This document shows, one piece after another, positions 23,480 through 32,840 of a stretch of 64,000 nucleotides of DNA. The notes beneath the pieces were generated by a model that was given only the letters and a program-made list of their open reading frames with translations, did not search any database and was not told the origin of the DNA. Both the position numbers and the translations under genes were made by a program. The DNA is from CAYZWU01 sp964482235 (lineage in GTDB: Bacteria > Planctomycetota > B15-G4 > CAYZWU01). How positions within the stretch are numbered: position 1 is the first letter of the stretch; every line of letters starts with the position of its first letter. Location: NCBI GenBank assembly GCA_964482235.1, contig CAYZWU010000028.1:1-64000 (forward strand). The letters run 5' to 3'.

Positions 23480-26449
23480 CTACTCCAAGCCGGAGACGAT
23501 CCCCCAGTCCGCGCTCTCGATAAACCAATCGTGCGGAACGAGGGTGAAGTCCTTCTGACTGCTCCCTCCGTCGATGGAGCAGACCACCAGGTCAACGGCG
23601 GCGTTGTGGATCCTGCGGCAGTAGAGGAGGCTCTCCCCGTCAGGAGAGACGACGCAAGGCCACACCGCATTCCCCTGATGGCTTCGGATGACTTTGGCGG
23701 CCTCGGCGTTCCCGGACTCGGCGTCCAGATCCCAGCGTACAATCTCGTTTACGATGCCCCCTTCCGGCAACGAGCGGCGGCGCGTGAGATACAGTGCCTT
23801 TCCCCAAGGCTCCCAGACCAGGGGGAAGGCATCGGCACGGCGGATCGGATCCTCGATCTCGAGCAGATTCGCCATGGAATCGATTCGCACCGATTGGCCC
23901 GTGGCGGCATCCCAGACAAAGGCTTCTGCCGAATCGGAGGAGGGATCCACCGCTGTCACGGCGGCCAGCCTCGCCCCGTCCGGCGCCATGGAGATGTGGA
24001 AACAATCCGGCACCTTGCCCCCTTCGGACCAGAATCGGATCTCCCCATCCAGATCGAGGACACGTATCTCCTCGCTGCCGCAGGACCCCTTGAAGGAGAA
24101 GGCGATCGAATGGGCGTCCAGCCACCTCAGGAGGCGGCAGCCGGACTCCCTCGCGAAACTGGTCAGCTTGCGGCGATCCTCACCGGCAATCGACATGACC
24201 CAGATCTGAAACGATCGGCCGTCGAAACGGGTGAAGGCGATCTTTCTCCCGTCAGGGGAAAGCGTCGCGCTTCCCATGTCCCCGTCAAGGTCGGCCGTAA
24301 GGTTGGAGGCGCTTCTATTCCCAGGAGTGAGAGCAAAGATGTCGCTTTCGTCCTGCTGGAACGGCTTGGCGGCAATGACTATTTTCTCTAGCCTGACGCG
24401 AGCCCAGTCGCCCCCGGTGATCGGTCCCATGGCGGAATAAATGGGAGTCAACCGCCGTGTCTCGAGATCCAGCCTGCAGAAGCCGACTCCTTCTGCATCG
24501 GCTTTGGTCAGGAGCAGAGACGAGCCATCCGTGGAAAGGTCGTTGATCCTGACCTCACACCCTGGTGCGAATTGATAAACCGTCTCGAAGGAAACGGCGC
24601 CCGGAGAAATGGGAAAAGACCTCGAGACGATGGCGAAACTCCTGCCCGTGATGGGCAAATCGCGCGAGGCGGGGCCGGGGGCCATGTTCCGACACCAGTA
24701 GAACCGACTGCCGTCTGCACTGCAGACAGGATGGTGGTCGGTATGATTGTCGTCTCCCTCGGACAGCAGAGGTTTAACTTCAGAAGGAAGGCCGTCCAGG
24801 CCGAGACTCGCCAGGTAGACATCGTAGGTCGGCGACCAGGTTCCTTCCTGCGCTGACAGCACCATGAACGCTCTGTCCGGTGAAAACGCGAAAGTAGTGG
24901 GGCAGGCATCGGAGTCCGAGGGTTCTGACAGCAACAGCTTGGACTCCTTCTCGCGGATCTTGATGAAACGGATCTCGGCACTGTCGCTATCAGGATTGTT
25001 CGTGAAGTAGATCGTCTCATCATCGAACCACTTCAGATCAAAGGGAATGCCATGATCCATGTTGCTACCGATCTGCTGCCTCGATGTCCCATCCGAGCAC
25101 ATAATATAGATGGCAGGTACTCCGGAGGAATCGCTGATGAAGGCCATCTTGGTGCCGTCGGGCGAAACCCTCGGGGAAACGGCATCACCGGGATATTTCG
25201 AGGTCAGATTGATGAGCCCCGTCCCGTCGGGATTCATGCTCAGGATATCGTACTCTCCCAAGTCGTCCGTTACGGCCGAGAAGATAATCTTCTCCCCCAC
25301 GACCTCGGTCAGGGGGACATCCGAAACGGCGGGGATCCGGGCTGCCTGCTTTCCGAAAATCAGCACGACCAGGATGGTTGCCGAAGCCGCAAGACAGAGG
25401 GCGGCCAAACCGATCAGGAGGCGTGCCCGCCCGGCACGCGACGGCATTCCGGCAACAGGCGCGAGAGCCTGCTCGAACTCTCCTGCCGAGAAAAAACGGC
25501 CGCCGGCATCGACGGACATGGCCCGAGTCACGGCATCCGTAAAAAGGGCCGGAAGTCCGGCGCATCGTTTCTCGAGAGGCACCGGCGCCCCTTCGAGCAC
25601 CTTGCGCCGCAGCTCGTGGTAATCGTTCGCCTCGAAGGGGAAATCGCCGGACACCATCCAGTAGAGAAGAACGCCCAGGGCGTAGATATCCACCCTTGGC
25701 TCCATCAGGCTTCCGGGGATGAACTGCTCTGGCGCCATGACCAGCGGCGTGCCCGTCATGCCGCGCCTTCTCTTCAGGTCGGCCGGGCCGATCGAGTGGG
25801 CCAGGCCGAAGTCGAGAAGCACGACCCGGCCCTCGTCGGTGATCATCACGTTCGTCGGCTTGAGATCGCGGTGGATGAGCCCCTTCGAGTGAAGAAGGGC
25901 CAATGCGCGGCAGAGGCTGACGCCGATGCGAACCGCTTCTTCGACCGGGAAAGGGCCTTCCTGATCGACGATCTCGGCCAGAGTCCGGCCTTCGACCTTC
26001 TCCAGGCAGAGCCGAAGGTCCTCGCCGTCCTGGTCAACGGAGAGCATCCTCACGATGTTGGGATGGTCGAGGGAGGCCAGGGTTCGGGCTTCCCGGATGA
26101 AACGGCTTCTGTCCTGCTCGGTGAGCGGCGTCTCGCGATCGAGCACCTTCAGAGCCACTTCCCGGCCGAGGAGCCTGTCGACGGCGCCATAGACCGTGCT
26201 GTATGCACCCCGCCCCAGCTCGCCCTTGATCTCGAATCCGGTCTCGATAGTCGAGACCGACTCACCCGGTTCCGCGTCCAGAAAATCGCCGTCTTCGGCG
26301 TGGATGCGTTTCATCAAAGCGAGGGTACGGAACGCCGCCGCCTCGCGGGCCGTAATTTTTCCTGCCCTGCTGAGCTTCTCCCACTCGAGGGGCTCGCCCT
26401 CGTCGATCGCCCTGGCAATATTCTCGCGGAACCTGGCGTCACGCGGCAT
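23480..26449 (-). CDS. Transmembrane Ser/Thr protein kinase with C-terminal TolB-like propeller
   Basis: 989 aa from ATG 26449. The cytoplasmic PknB-type kinase has the Gly loop GRGAYS (79-84), Lys in VALKVLD (101), HRDLKPTNVM (193-202), DFG (213-215) and APEQF (239-243), all intact. One membrane helix lies at about 343-366. The external part (about 380-989) is built of WD40/TolB-type blades with repeated SPDG elements (ASPDGTKMAFIS, LSPDGRKIAFTRF, VSPDGESLLYCRR), a likely ligand-sensing propeller. The start overlaps the sigma-factor stop by 11 bp, so kinase and sigma form one unit. Confidence 0.93.
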   Translation of the reverse strand: MPRDARFRENIARAIDEGEPLEWEKLSRAGKITAREAAAFRTLALMKRIHAEDGDFLDAEPGESVSTIETGFEIKGELGRGAYSTVYGAVDRLLGREVALKVLDRETPLTEQDRSRFIREARTLASLDHPNIVRMLSVDQDGEDLRLCLEKVEGRTLAEIVDQEGPFPVEEAVRIGVSLCRALALLHSKGLIHRDLKPTNVMITDEGRVVLLDFGLAHSIGPADLKRRRGMTGTPLVMAPEQFIPGSLMEPRVDIYALGVLLYWMVSGDFPFEANDYHELRRKVLEGAPVPLEKRCAGLPALFTDAVTRAMSVDAGGRFFSAGEFEQALAPVAGMPSRAGRARLLIGLAALCLAASATILVVLIFGKQAARIPAVSDVPLTEVVGEKIIFSAVTDDLGEYDILSMNPDGTGLINLTSKYPGDAVSPRVSPDGTKMAFISDSSGVPAIYIMCSDGTSRQQIGSNMDHGIPFDLKWFDDETIYFTNNPDSDSAEIRFIKIREKESKLLLSEPSDSDACPTTFAFSPDRAFMVLSAQEGTWSPTYDVYLASLGLDGLPSEVKPLLSEGDDNHTDHHPVCSADGSRFYWCRNMAPGPASRDLPITGRSFAIVSRSFPISPGAVSFETVYQFAPGCEVRINDLSTDGSSLLLTKADAEGVGFCRLDLETRRLTPIYSAMGPITGGDWARVRLEKIVIAAKPFQQDESDIFALTPGNRSASNLTADLDGDMGSATLSPDGRKIAFTRFDGRSFQIWVMSIAGEDRRKLTSFARESGCRLLRWLDAHSIAFSFKGSCGSEEIRVLDLDGEIRFWSEGGKVPDCFHISMAPDGARLAAVTAVDPSSDSAEAFVWDAATGQSVRIDSMANLLEIEDPIRRADAFPLVWEPWGKALYLTRRRSLPEGGIVNEIVRWDLDAESGNAEAAKVIRSHQGNAVWPCVVSPDGESLLYCRRIHNAAVDLVVCSIDGGSSQKDFTLVPHDWFIESADWGIVSGLE

Positions 26450-27047
26450 CTCCGGCCATCTCCCTCCCGACGATCTCCATCGTCCTGCGTACATCCATCC
26501 TTGCCGCATCGGGCGACGGGTACTCGCACTCCTTGGCAATGATCCCGTACTCGAGGCCGAGTTCGATCCGCATCAGGAGTGAGTACCGTCTCCTCTCGGG
26601 AAGATTCCCTATCACGGCCTCGAAAGCCTCGAACTGCTCCCGGTCGAGGAGCCCTTCCAGCGGCGTGGCATCTGGCGAGGCCGGGGCGCACCAAGTCTCC
26701 TGCGGCAGCCTCTGCCCGGTCACACCGGACGAAAACCGGCGCCACACATCGGCAAGGTGGTTGAGGGCGATCCGGCGCAGGTAGGCCCAGAAGGAGCCGA
26801 TCCCCCGGTATTCGAACCGGTCGAGATAGGGCAGCGCCTTGATGCAGACATCCTGGACGATGTCCTGGGTCTCGGAAAGACCGCGGGCCGCCACGGGCAG
26901 CCTGGCCCGCAGGAAGAGATCGAGCTGCCTCCTGTACCGCTGAAGCAGATCGCCGCGCGCCTCCTGATCGCCCGCTCGAATCCGGTCGAGAAGATCGGCC
27001 GTTTCGAGGAGGATGGCGGACGGGTACATGGTTCTGTTGTCAACCAA
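26439..27047 (-). CDS. ECF-type RNA polymerase sigma factor
   Basis: 202 aa. Region 2 is seen in DLLQRYRRQLDLFLRARL...ETQDIVQDVCIKALPYLDRF and WAYLRRIALNHLADVWRR. Region 4 is a helix-turn-helix around LPERRRYSLLMRIELGLEYGIIAKECEYPSPDAARMDVRR. The start is TTG 27047, supported by GGAGAACC about 8 nt upstream; an internal ATG at 27029 lacks a site. The overlap with a Ser/Thr kinase gene suggests phosphorylation-controlled sigma activity, a layout known in planctomycetes and similar bacteria. No anti-sigma gene is seen. Confidence 0.9.
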   Translation of the reverse strand: MVDNRTMYPSAILLETADLLDRIRAGDQEARGDLLQRYRRQLDLFLRARLPVAARGLSETQDIVQDVCIKALPYLDRFEYRGIGSFWAYLRRIALNHLADVWRRFSSGVTGQRLPQETWCAPASPDATPLEGLLDREQFEAFEAVIGNLPERRRYSLLMRIELGLEYGIIAKECEYPSPDAARMDVRRTMEIVGREMAGDAA

Positions 27048-27206
27048 TGCCGGTTCTCCAGACTTGTAACAGAACTCTTTGACGTCCCTGCAGACAGGTT
27101 GCTTTCCGGCAAAGAGGCCGCACCACTCGAATACGAATCAGATGTCAAGTGAAGATCAAGATCCCGAAAGAGAGATATTCGCTGTTTCTCTCTGATCAAT
27201 GAGAAA

Positions 27207-27235
27207 AGGATACATATTTCCTGATACCTCGTCAA
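27207..27235 (-). promoter_or_regulatory. Candidate sigma70-type promoter for the ECF sigma/kinase unit
   Basis: On the minus strand TTGACG (27235-27230) and TATCCT (27212-27207) are separated by exactly 17 bp, 5/6 and 4/6 matches to consensus. This gives a leader of about 150 nt before TTG 27047. The remainder of the 445-bp gap (27048-27492) holds short palindromes, CGGGATCCCG at 27301-27310 and AGGGA/TCCCT at 27331-27343, and no supported gene. An ECF-autoregulated promoter cannot be ruled out. Confidence 0.4.
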
Positions 27236-27492
27236 CACAATCCATGCCTGCCTGCGTGCGGACAGCCTTCCGGGACGGCTTTCCCTCTTCCCTCGAACAC
27301 CGGGATCCCGAACCACGATTTCTGAAAAAAAGGGATTTTCCCTGTTCGGTCAGCGCCGAAAGGCCGGTTTCTCTAACTGTTCAGTTCGAATCCGACGAAT
27401 CGCGATGCAGCCGCGCGGCACACGGAAAAGCGGAACGATTCAACGAACAGGAAAACAGTTATGACGCACTGGATCTCAAAGGAGGAAAAGAG

Positions 27493-28797
27493 ATGTTCAA
27501 GCACAAAGGACTTTTGATTCTAATGACACTCGCCGCGGTTCTGCTCTGTCCCGCAGTGCAGGGGAACGACGAGGATGTTTCGGAGTATTTTCTGGTCGCG
27601 GCAGCCGGCAGCGATGCCGTCTACCGGGGAAACATCTACTCGGACGATATAGTAAAGGTGATCGACGATGTGCACATCGCGACTCTGACCTATATCACAT
27701 GGGGGCCTGACGGCAGGCTCTACATCGGCTGCTGGAACCATGGAAGCGGTCTCATTGCGGCCTATAAGCCGGTCGGTGAACTGCCATATGATGATTTCAA
27801 CTTTATCGAGGATGCCGTTCCTGCCGGAGGCGTGATCGATCCTGAAGGACTTGAGTTCGGTCCAGACGGCAACCTTTATGTGTGCAACTACGGCGGCTCT
27901 GAAGTCAAAGTATTCGACGGCAGCACGGGGAGTTATCCCTTCGACGAGCTACCTCCGATCAGTACGGGAAGCGATCCGCATGCCCTGAGATTCGGTCCCG
28001 ACGGATATCTCTACGTTGGCTGCTGGGGCAACAGCAACGTGGAAGTCTACGATATTTCGAATCCTGTACCTGCACTCCATACTATCACGCCCGGGGAATC
28101 CGGCGCCTCGAAGCCTTCAGGCATCAACTTCAAACCGGACGGCAACATTCTGGTCAGCTACTGGGGAGGCGACCTGGTCCTCGAGTACGAGGGAGTAGCT
28201 CCCTATAACTATGTCGGGATATTCACTGACACTCTGGGCACACCGTGCGACATCGCGATGGGACCGGATGACAACGTCTACATAACCGATTACGCGAACA
28301 ATATCGTGGCTCAGTTCCCCATGACCGGCGGAAGCTCGACTCACGAGTATACCGATCCGGGCCTTTTCGCCCCGGCAGGTCTGCTGTTCATCCCGAACAT
28401 GCTGATCACGCTCTCGCGCGACATCGACCAGATTTCCCAGTCAGCCGGGGGTATGGTCACTTTCACCATCCAGGCCGGAGTGGACTTCGAGAGACGGCCC
28501 TTCTTCCTCCTCGGTAGCATGACCGGCACGCACCCAGGCACTATTCTCCCGGGCGGCGCTGTCCTTCCCCTCGTCAGGGACCAGTTCTTCAACTACATAC
28601 TGGATTACTGGAACTACCCTATCCTGGAAGACTTCAGGGGATATCTCGACCTCGACGGCGCAGCCACGGCCCGTTTCATGCCGGGAGCGGGTGAATTGCC
28701 GGCGATTCTGATCGGTAGGAGTCTCTACTTCGCGTTCACCACGGAATCGCCCTACGACTACCAGTCGAACGTGGTCACCGTGGAAGTGACGAACTGA
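27493..28797 (+). CDS. Secreted NHL/SMP-30-like beta-propeller protein
   Basis: 434 aa from ATG 27493, which follows GGAGGAAAAGAG. A clear signal peptide (LLILMTLAAVLLCPAVQG) is followed by about six blades with FGPDGxLYVxxxG patterns (WGPDGRLYIGCWN, FGPDGNLYVCNYG, FGPDGYLYVGCWG, FKPDGNILVSYWG, MGPDDNVYITDYA). A C-terminal beta domain (about 310-434) ends in FTTESPYDYQSNVVTVEV. It looks like an exported binding or scaffold protein; no catalytic residues are recognised. The open frame extends upstream to 27199 but without signal-peptide or ribosome-site logic. It diverges from the sigma factor. Confidence 0.85.
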   Translation: MFKHKGLLILMTLAAVLLCPAVQGNDEDVSEYFLVAAAGSDAVYRGNIYSDDIVKVIDDVHIATLTYITWGPDGRLYIGCWNHGSGLIAAYKPVGELPYDDFNFIEDAVPAGGVIDPEGLEFGPDGNLYVCNYGGSEVKVFDGSTGSYPFDELPPISTGSDPHALRFGPDGYLYVGCWGNSNVEVYDISNPVPALHTITPGESGASKPSGINFKPDGNILVSYWGGDLVLEYEGVAPYNYVGIFTDTLGTPCDIAMGPDDNVYITDYANNIVAQFPMTGGSSTHEYTDPGLFAPAGLLFIPNMLITLSRDIDQISQSAGGMVTFTIQAGVDFERRPFFLLGSMTGTHPGTILPGGAVLPLVRDQFFNYILDYWNYPILEDFRGYLDLDGAATARFMPGAGELPAILIGRSLYFAFTTESPYDYQSNVVTVEVTN

Positions 28798-28844
28798 CAA
28801 GACTGGGGGGGCATCCCGGATCGCGCTTCGCGCAGCTCTAACGA

Positions 28845-28874
28845 GAGGGGCTGGGGTTTTCTCCCCAGCCCCTC
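28845..28874. terminator. Strong GC hairpin between convergent genes
   Basis: A perfect 12-bp stem (28845-28856 with 28863-28874, arm GAGGGGCTGGGG-like, read GAGGGGC...) closes a 6-nt loop TTTTCT. It lies 48 bp after the propeller gene stop and 67 bp from the end of the convergent glycosidase gene, so it can end transcripts from both sides. A T-run follows only about 15-20 nt later, so it may be partly Rho-aided. Confidence 0.75.
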
Positions 28875-28940
28875 GGTCTATCAGTCCTCGCATACTATCT
28901 TTTTTGACAGCCCGCTGAAACGACGGTCACCCTCCAGCTT

Positions 28941-31900
28941 CTACTCACCCTTCACGACGAACTCGAAGGGCTCGAATAGCCCGTACCCCACGGTGTGATA
29001 CCGGCTGCCCGGCGGCGGACCTTTGGCCGGACCGTGGTGGAACATCGCGGGCCATGCCGTCCCGAGCGACGGAGCGCCGTGATGCGGGCCGAGCGTGTTC
29101 TTCAGCGTACCGATCACCGTGACGGCAATGACGTTCCTGCCCGGCACGAGCCGCTCCGTCACGTCGATCTCCCACGGCTGATGCCAGATGGCGCCGGCAT
29201 GCTTTCCGTTCACCGAGACCTGCGCCACGCTGCCGTGCCACGAGGAGAGCGTGACGAAAAGGCGTCCGGCAAGTTCAGGAATGTCGAAGGCCTGCGTGTA
29301 GGCCACGCCTCCGGCGTAGAAAGGGTGGCCCTGGGCATTCCACCCCGCCCTGGTGAGACCGCTCCGGTCGACGAGAAAGCCGGCCCGCCTGTTGAAACCG
29401 GCCGTCAGCTCGCTCGACACGGAATGGATCGAGACGGAGGGGATCTCGAAGGAGTCGCCGGCACCCTCTCCCTTGCCGAAGAAACGCACCTCGCTCAGGC
29501 CGACGAAGGCGTTGTCGTCTCCTGCATCAGTGGCGGGAAAAGCCGCGCCTCTCTGGTTGGACAGGATCTCGAAGGCCACGTAGCGAACCGGCGCCGCGTC
29601 GATTGCAAGGCGCGCCGGAAAGCCGGGTCGATTCCTGTTTCCGATCGCCGTGCCGGGAGCCTCGTCGAGCTCGAAGGTCCCCAGGGGGACGGTGAAGGTG
29701 TCGGGCCGGCCCGTTTCCGAACCCGCGATGCGAAGGCGCTTCACGCCGCGGCTCGTGAGGTCGACCTCGTTGTAGTTCCAGATCTCGATCCGGCGCAGGG
29801 CGGCAGCCCGCCCCAGGTCGAAGACGATCCGCGGATCGTGGTCGTCGAGGGGGCTCCCCGCGGCATCGGTCGAGAAGCCGATCCCCGTGGTGAGCCACAT
29901 CGTGCCGTCAGGCGCGGCGCCGTGTGTGAGCACGTCCTCGAAGCCCGGCGCCTCGCCCGCGACGATCACGAAACCGGCCTCCACCGCCTTCAACCGGAAG
30001 TTCCCCAGGAGATAGGCCGACTCGAGCTCGTGATAGATCGTGAAGGGCGATGCCTCGATCGTCACGGCGTTCTCGCCCTCCTTGATCGCCCCCGTGATGT
30101 CGATCCTGCCGAAGGACCGGTCGAGCCACCACGCACCCTCACTTGCCGCGACGGAAAGACCGTTGCAGTTGATGCGATAGAGATCCGGCCTCTCGATGAC
30201 GATCTCGATCGGTCCCGGGACGCTCTCCTCGAAAACGAAGCGATAGGTGGCCGAAAAGCCGCCCCCCTCGGGGAAGCTCTTCCTGATCAGCTCGTCGCGC
30301 AGCTGGACTGCCGAATCCCAGGGGTTGCGCTCCATCCCGTTCTTCCGGAAGACGAACCGCGAGGCCTCGTAGACGTAGACCTTCTTCCTCGTCTCGCCGC
30401 CGGCCGTCACGTCGACGTAATCGAGGGTCAGCACGTTCGGTCCGATCCGCTCGACCGCTGTCGGCCCGGCGGGCGCGATCTTCCGGACGGGCTGCGGCTG
30501 TTCTTCCCCCCCATCCCGCTCCGATCGGGAAAGGAAAAGGAGAAGACTGCCGCAGGGCGGCAGCTCGAACCGGGCCGAGATCCCCCCCTCCCGGCGCGAG
30601 AAGGGATAGGCGGCCGTGCCGCCCGACTCGGGATCCCATCGCTCCACGCCGAGAGCCCGTGATTCGATCGTTCCCGAGGACAGATGGTCGATGCTCGTGT
30701 TGACGAGGAAGAGAAGCTCACCGTCTTCGAGACGGCGCCGGTGATGGAAGAGGATCCCGCGGTCATTGTCATCGCGCTGCACCCGGAAGCCGTCCTTCGA
30801 CCGCTCGAGAAGAGTTGCGGGCAGCCGCTCGGGCTCGAGGCTCTGCCAGCTTTCCTTTCTCGACGCCTCGACACCGCGGGTCGAAGGCCGCCCTTCGACC
30901 AGGCTGGGCGGTTCGCCGCAGCAGAAGACCGTCCCGCCGTTGGCGACGAAAAGCTCGAGCAGCTCCATGGTCCTGCCGTTGAGATTTTCCGCCAGGGGCG
31001 GCAGCACCACGGTGGTGTAGCGCCGCTTCCCTATCGTCAACGCGTCGCCATCCACGGAGCCGTGCCGCTCGAAAATATCCTCGCAGCCGAGATCGTATTC
31101 CACCTGCGCCGCCTCGAGGGATAAAAGAAGCTGCTGGAAAGTGGATCCGATCTGCCCGAGACGGCCCCGATGGCTGCCGTCCGGCTGATACATCCAGCCT
31201 GTTGTCGTGGGCTCGATCACGACGATGTCGTGGATCTGCTCGCCCTTCGAGAGCGCAGCGGAAAGCCGGGAGAAATAGGCGGCAGGCAGGTGGTAGAGCT
31301 TCCACCACGGCGCGTGGTAGGAGAACGACTGGGGATGATCGCGCTTGCGGGCGCCGCGGATCGTCACGTACGAGAGGTGCTCGTTGAGGGTATTCACCCC
31401 CAGAACGTAGAGCCAGTCGCCGATCCGCTTCATGTCCTCGAACCTGAGATCCCACCCTCCGGCGCCGTAGGCCTCGCAGAGCGTCCGCTCGCGGCCGAGC
31501 TGGCTGGCCGCGCTGGCCAGCTCGCGGACGGCGCGGACATTGCCGAACTGGGCGTGCACATCCTCGCTGTAGCGGTTCATCAAGGTGTCGATGCCCGGGC
31601 GCTGCTGCCAGGCGTACATCGCCATGTTGTCCGGGCCGTGCGACGCGCCGGGCCAGCCGTGCTCCCAGTAGTGGCCGGTGAACTCCAGGCCGTGCCTCTC
31701 GCACCAGTCGTGGCAGGGCTTCGCCCAGAGCTCGACGAACTGCTCGAGCAGGAGCTGCTGATAGTTGTGGCGGATCCGCTTCCAGTCGCCGAGAGGGCGG
31801 ACCAGGGCGGGCAGATGCTCCGCGAGATCGTATCCCCATCGCTTGCGGAACTTCTCCTCGAGAAAATCGTTCCAGTGGATCCCGCCGGCCGGGGCGAGGT

Positions 31901-32645
31901 GCGGCTCGTCGGTGAAGAGGCCCGGCACCCTCCTGCCGAAGGCGCCGCCGATCTCCCGCTTGTAGGCATCCATCGTGATCTCGAGAAACTTCTCCGTCAC
32001 GCCGGGCAGGAGGAGGTCGACATACCACTTTCCCCCGAACCAGGGCGACTGGCGCGCCTCCTGCCAGAGGGCGGCGAGGTAGCGGCCTTCGGGCAGATCC
32101 TCGGAAGAGCGGGAAATGGCAGTCACGGCCTCATATCCCTCCTCGGTGATCCGGAAGATGGCGTAAGGCTCCTGATCCAGATCGACTTTGCTTTCGATCT
32201 CTTTCAGGACGAGGCCGCGCCCCCGGGAGCCGGGCATCGCTTCAGGCACGAGGCCGCCGGCGAAGCCGGAGGGATAGGAGTTCTCGTCGTAGATCCAGAC
32301 GTTCATGTCGAGCCGCTCGGCCTCGTGAAGAGCGATCTTCCAGAGCCGGAACCAGTCGGGCGAGAGATAGGGCGTCATCAGCCCCGGCCGGGGATGAACC
32401 CAGACCTGCCTCACCTTCTGGCCCTGCAGGTCGCGCATGGTGGAGCGAATCTGCTCTTCCGTCAGCATGTCGTTCCAGACCCAGAGAGGGCCGCTGCTGT
32501 ATCGGCGCGGCGGATCGCGAAAGAGCGCCTTCACTGCAGAGGAGGAGTCGAGTGCTCCCTCGGCGCCTGTCGGGATGGCTTGCCCGCTGAGATCGCCGGC
32601 GGGCAGAAGGATTGCGAACAGGCTCAGGTACAGAAGATACTTCAC
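28941..32645 (-). CDS. Secreted GH106-like glycosidase (alpha-L-rhamnosidase family)
   Basis: 1234 aa from GTG 32645, preceded by GAGGAGGAATC and starting a signal peptide (YLLYLSLFAILLPAGDLSGQ). The N-terminal catalytic region has the GH106-type opening PRRYSSGPLWVWNDMLTEEQIR, VRQVWVHPRPGLMTPYLS, MNVWIYDENSYPSGFAGG, PGLFTDEPHL and FTGHYWEHGWPG, with acidic residues likely to be catalytic. The C-terminal part has several jelly-roll/carbohydrate-binding-like domains (GRIDITGAIKEGENAVTIEAS; LFVTLSSWHGSVAQVSVNGKHAG...WEIDVTERL). It probably cuts rhamnose or similar sugars from external polysaccharide. An upstream in-frame ATG at 32765 would destroy the signal peptide. Confidence 0.85.
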   Translation of the reverse strand: MKYLLYLSLFAILLPAGDLSGQAIPTGAEGALDSSSAVKALFRDPPRRYSSGPLWVWNDMLTEEQIRSTMRDLQGQKVRQVWVHPRPGLMTPYLSPDWFRLWKIALHEAERLDMNVWIYDENSYPSGFAGGLVPEAMPGSRGRGLVLKEIESKVDLDQEPYAIFRITEEGYEAVTAISRSSEDLPEGRYLAALWQEARQSPWFGGKWYVDLLLPGVTEKFLEITMDAYKREIGGAFGRRVPGLFTDEPHLAPAGGIHWNDFLEEKFRKRWGYDLAEHLPALVRPLGDWKRIRHNYQQLLLEQFVELWAKPCHDWCERHGLEFTGHYWEHGWPGASHGPDNMAMYAWQQRPGIDTLMNRYSEDVHAQFGNVRAVRELASAASQLGRERTLCEAYGAGGWDLRFEDMKRIGDWLYVLGVNTLNEHLSYVTIRGARKRDHPQSFSYHAPWWKLYHLPAAYFSRLSAALSKGEQIHDIVVIEPTTTGWMYQPDGSHRGRLGQIGSTFQQLLLSLEAAQVEYDLGCEDIFERHGSVDGDALTIGKRRYTTVVLPPLAENLNGRTMELLELFVANGGTVFCCGEPPSLVEGRPSTRGVEASRKESWQSLEPERLPATLLERSKDGFRVQRDDNDRGILFHHRRRLEDGELLFLVNTSIDHLSSGTIESRALGVERWDPESGGTAAYPFSRREGGISARFELPPCGSLLLFLSRSERDGGEEQPQPVRKIAPAGPTAVERIGPNVLTLDYVDVTAGGETRKKVYVYEASRFVFRKNGMERNPWDSAVQLRDELIRKSFPEGGGFSATYRFVFEESVPGPIEIVIERPDLYRINCNGLSVAASEGAWWLDRSFGRIDITGAIKEGENAVTIEASPFTIYHELESAYLLGNFRLKAVEAGFVIVAGEAPGFEDVLTHGAAPDGTMWLTTGIGFSTDAAGSPLDDHDPRIVFDLGRAAALRRIEIWNYNEVDLTSRGVKRLRIAGSETGRPDTFTVPLGTFELDEAPGTAIGNRNRPGFPARLAIDAAPVRYVAFEILSNQRGAAFPATDAGDDNAFVGLSEVRFFGKGEGAGDSFEIPSVSIHSVSSELTAGFNRRAGFLVDRSGLTRAGWNAQGHPFYAGGVAYTQAFDIPELAGRLFVTLSSWHGSVAQVSVNGKHAGAIWHQPWEIDVTERLVPGRNVIAVTVIGTLKNTLGPHHGAPSLGTAWPAMFHHGPAKGPPPGSRYHTVGYGLFEPFEFVVKGE

Positions 32646-32840
32646 GATTCCTCCTCGTCCGGAGCTTTGGCCGGGGCCGGCTCCGGGATGAGACATGCCT
32701 CTCTCCCGCCAGGATCCGACGATCCCGTGAACGAACCGGATACCCGACCCGGGCAAAGTGTTCAATGGAAATTAAAAACCGGAATTCCCGCTGATATCAA
32801 GAGGCGGAATCGTAAGCTGTGCCCTGGCCCGATTCGAAAA

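Noticed and set aside
27380..27400. Second tRNA T-loop-like GTTCGAATCC
   Set aside because: Flanks do not form a 5-bp T-stem or acceptor stem.
27199..27492. Upstream extension of the secreted propeller frame
   Set aside because: A signal peptide and GGAGG site place the start at 27493; the extension has no protein-like character.
31170..32840. N-terminal extension of the radical SAM frame
   Set aside because: It runs antisense to the glycosidase gene; the B12 domain begins at 32841-32856.
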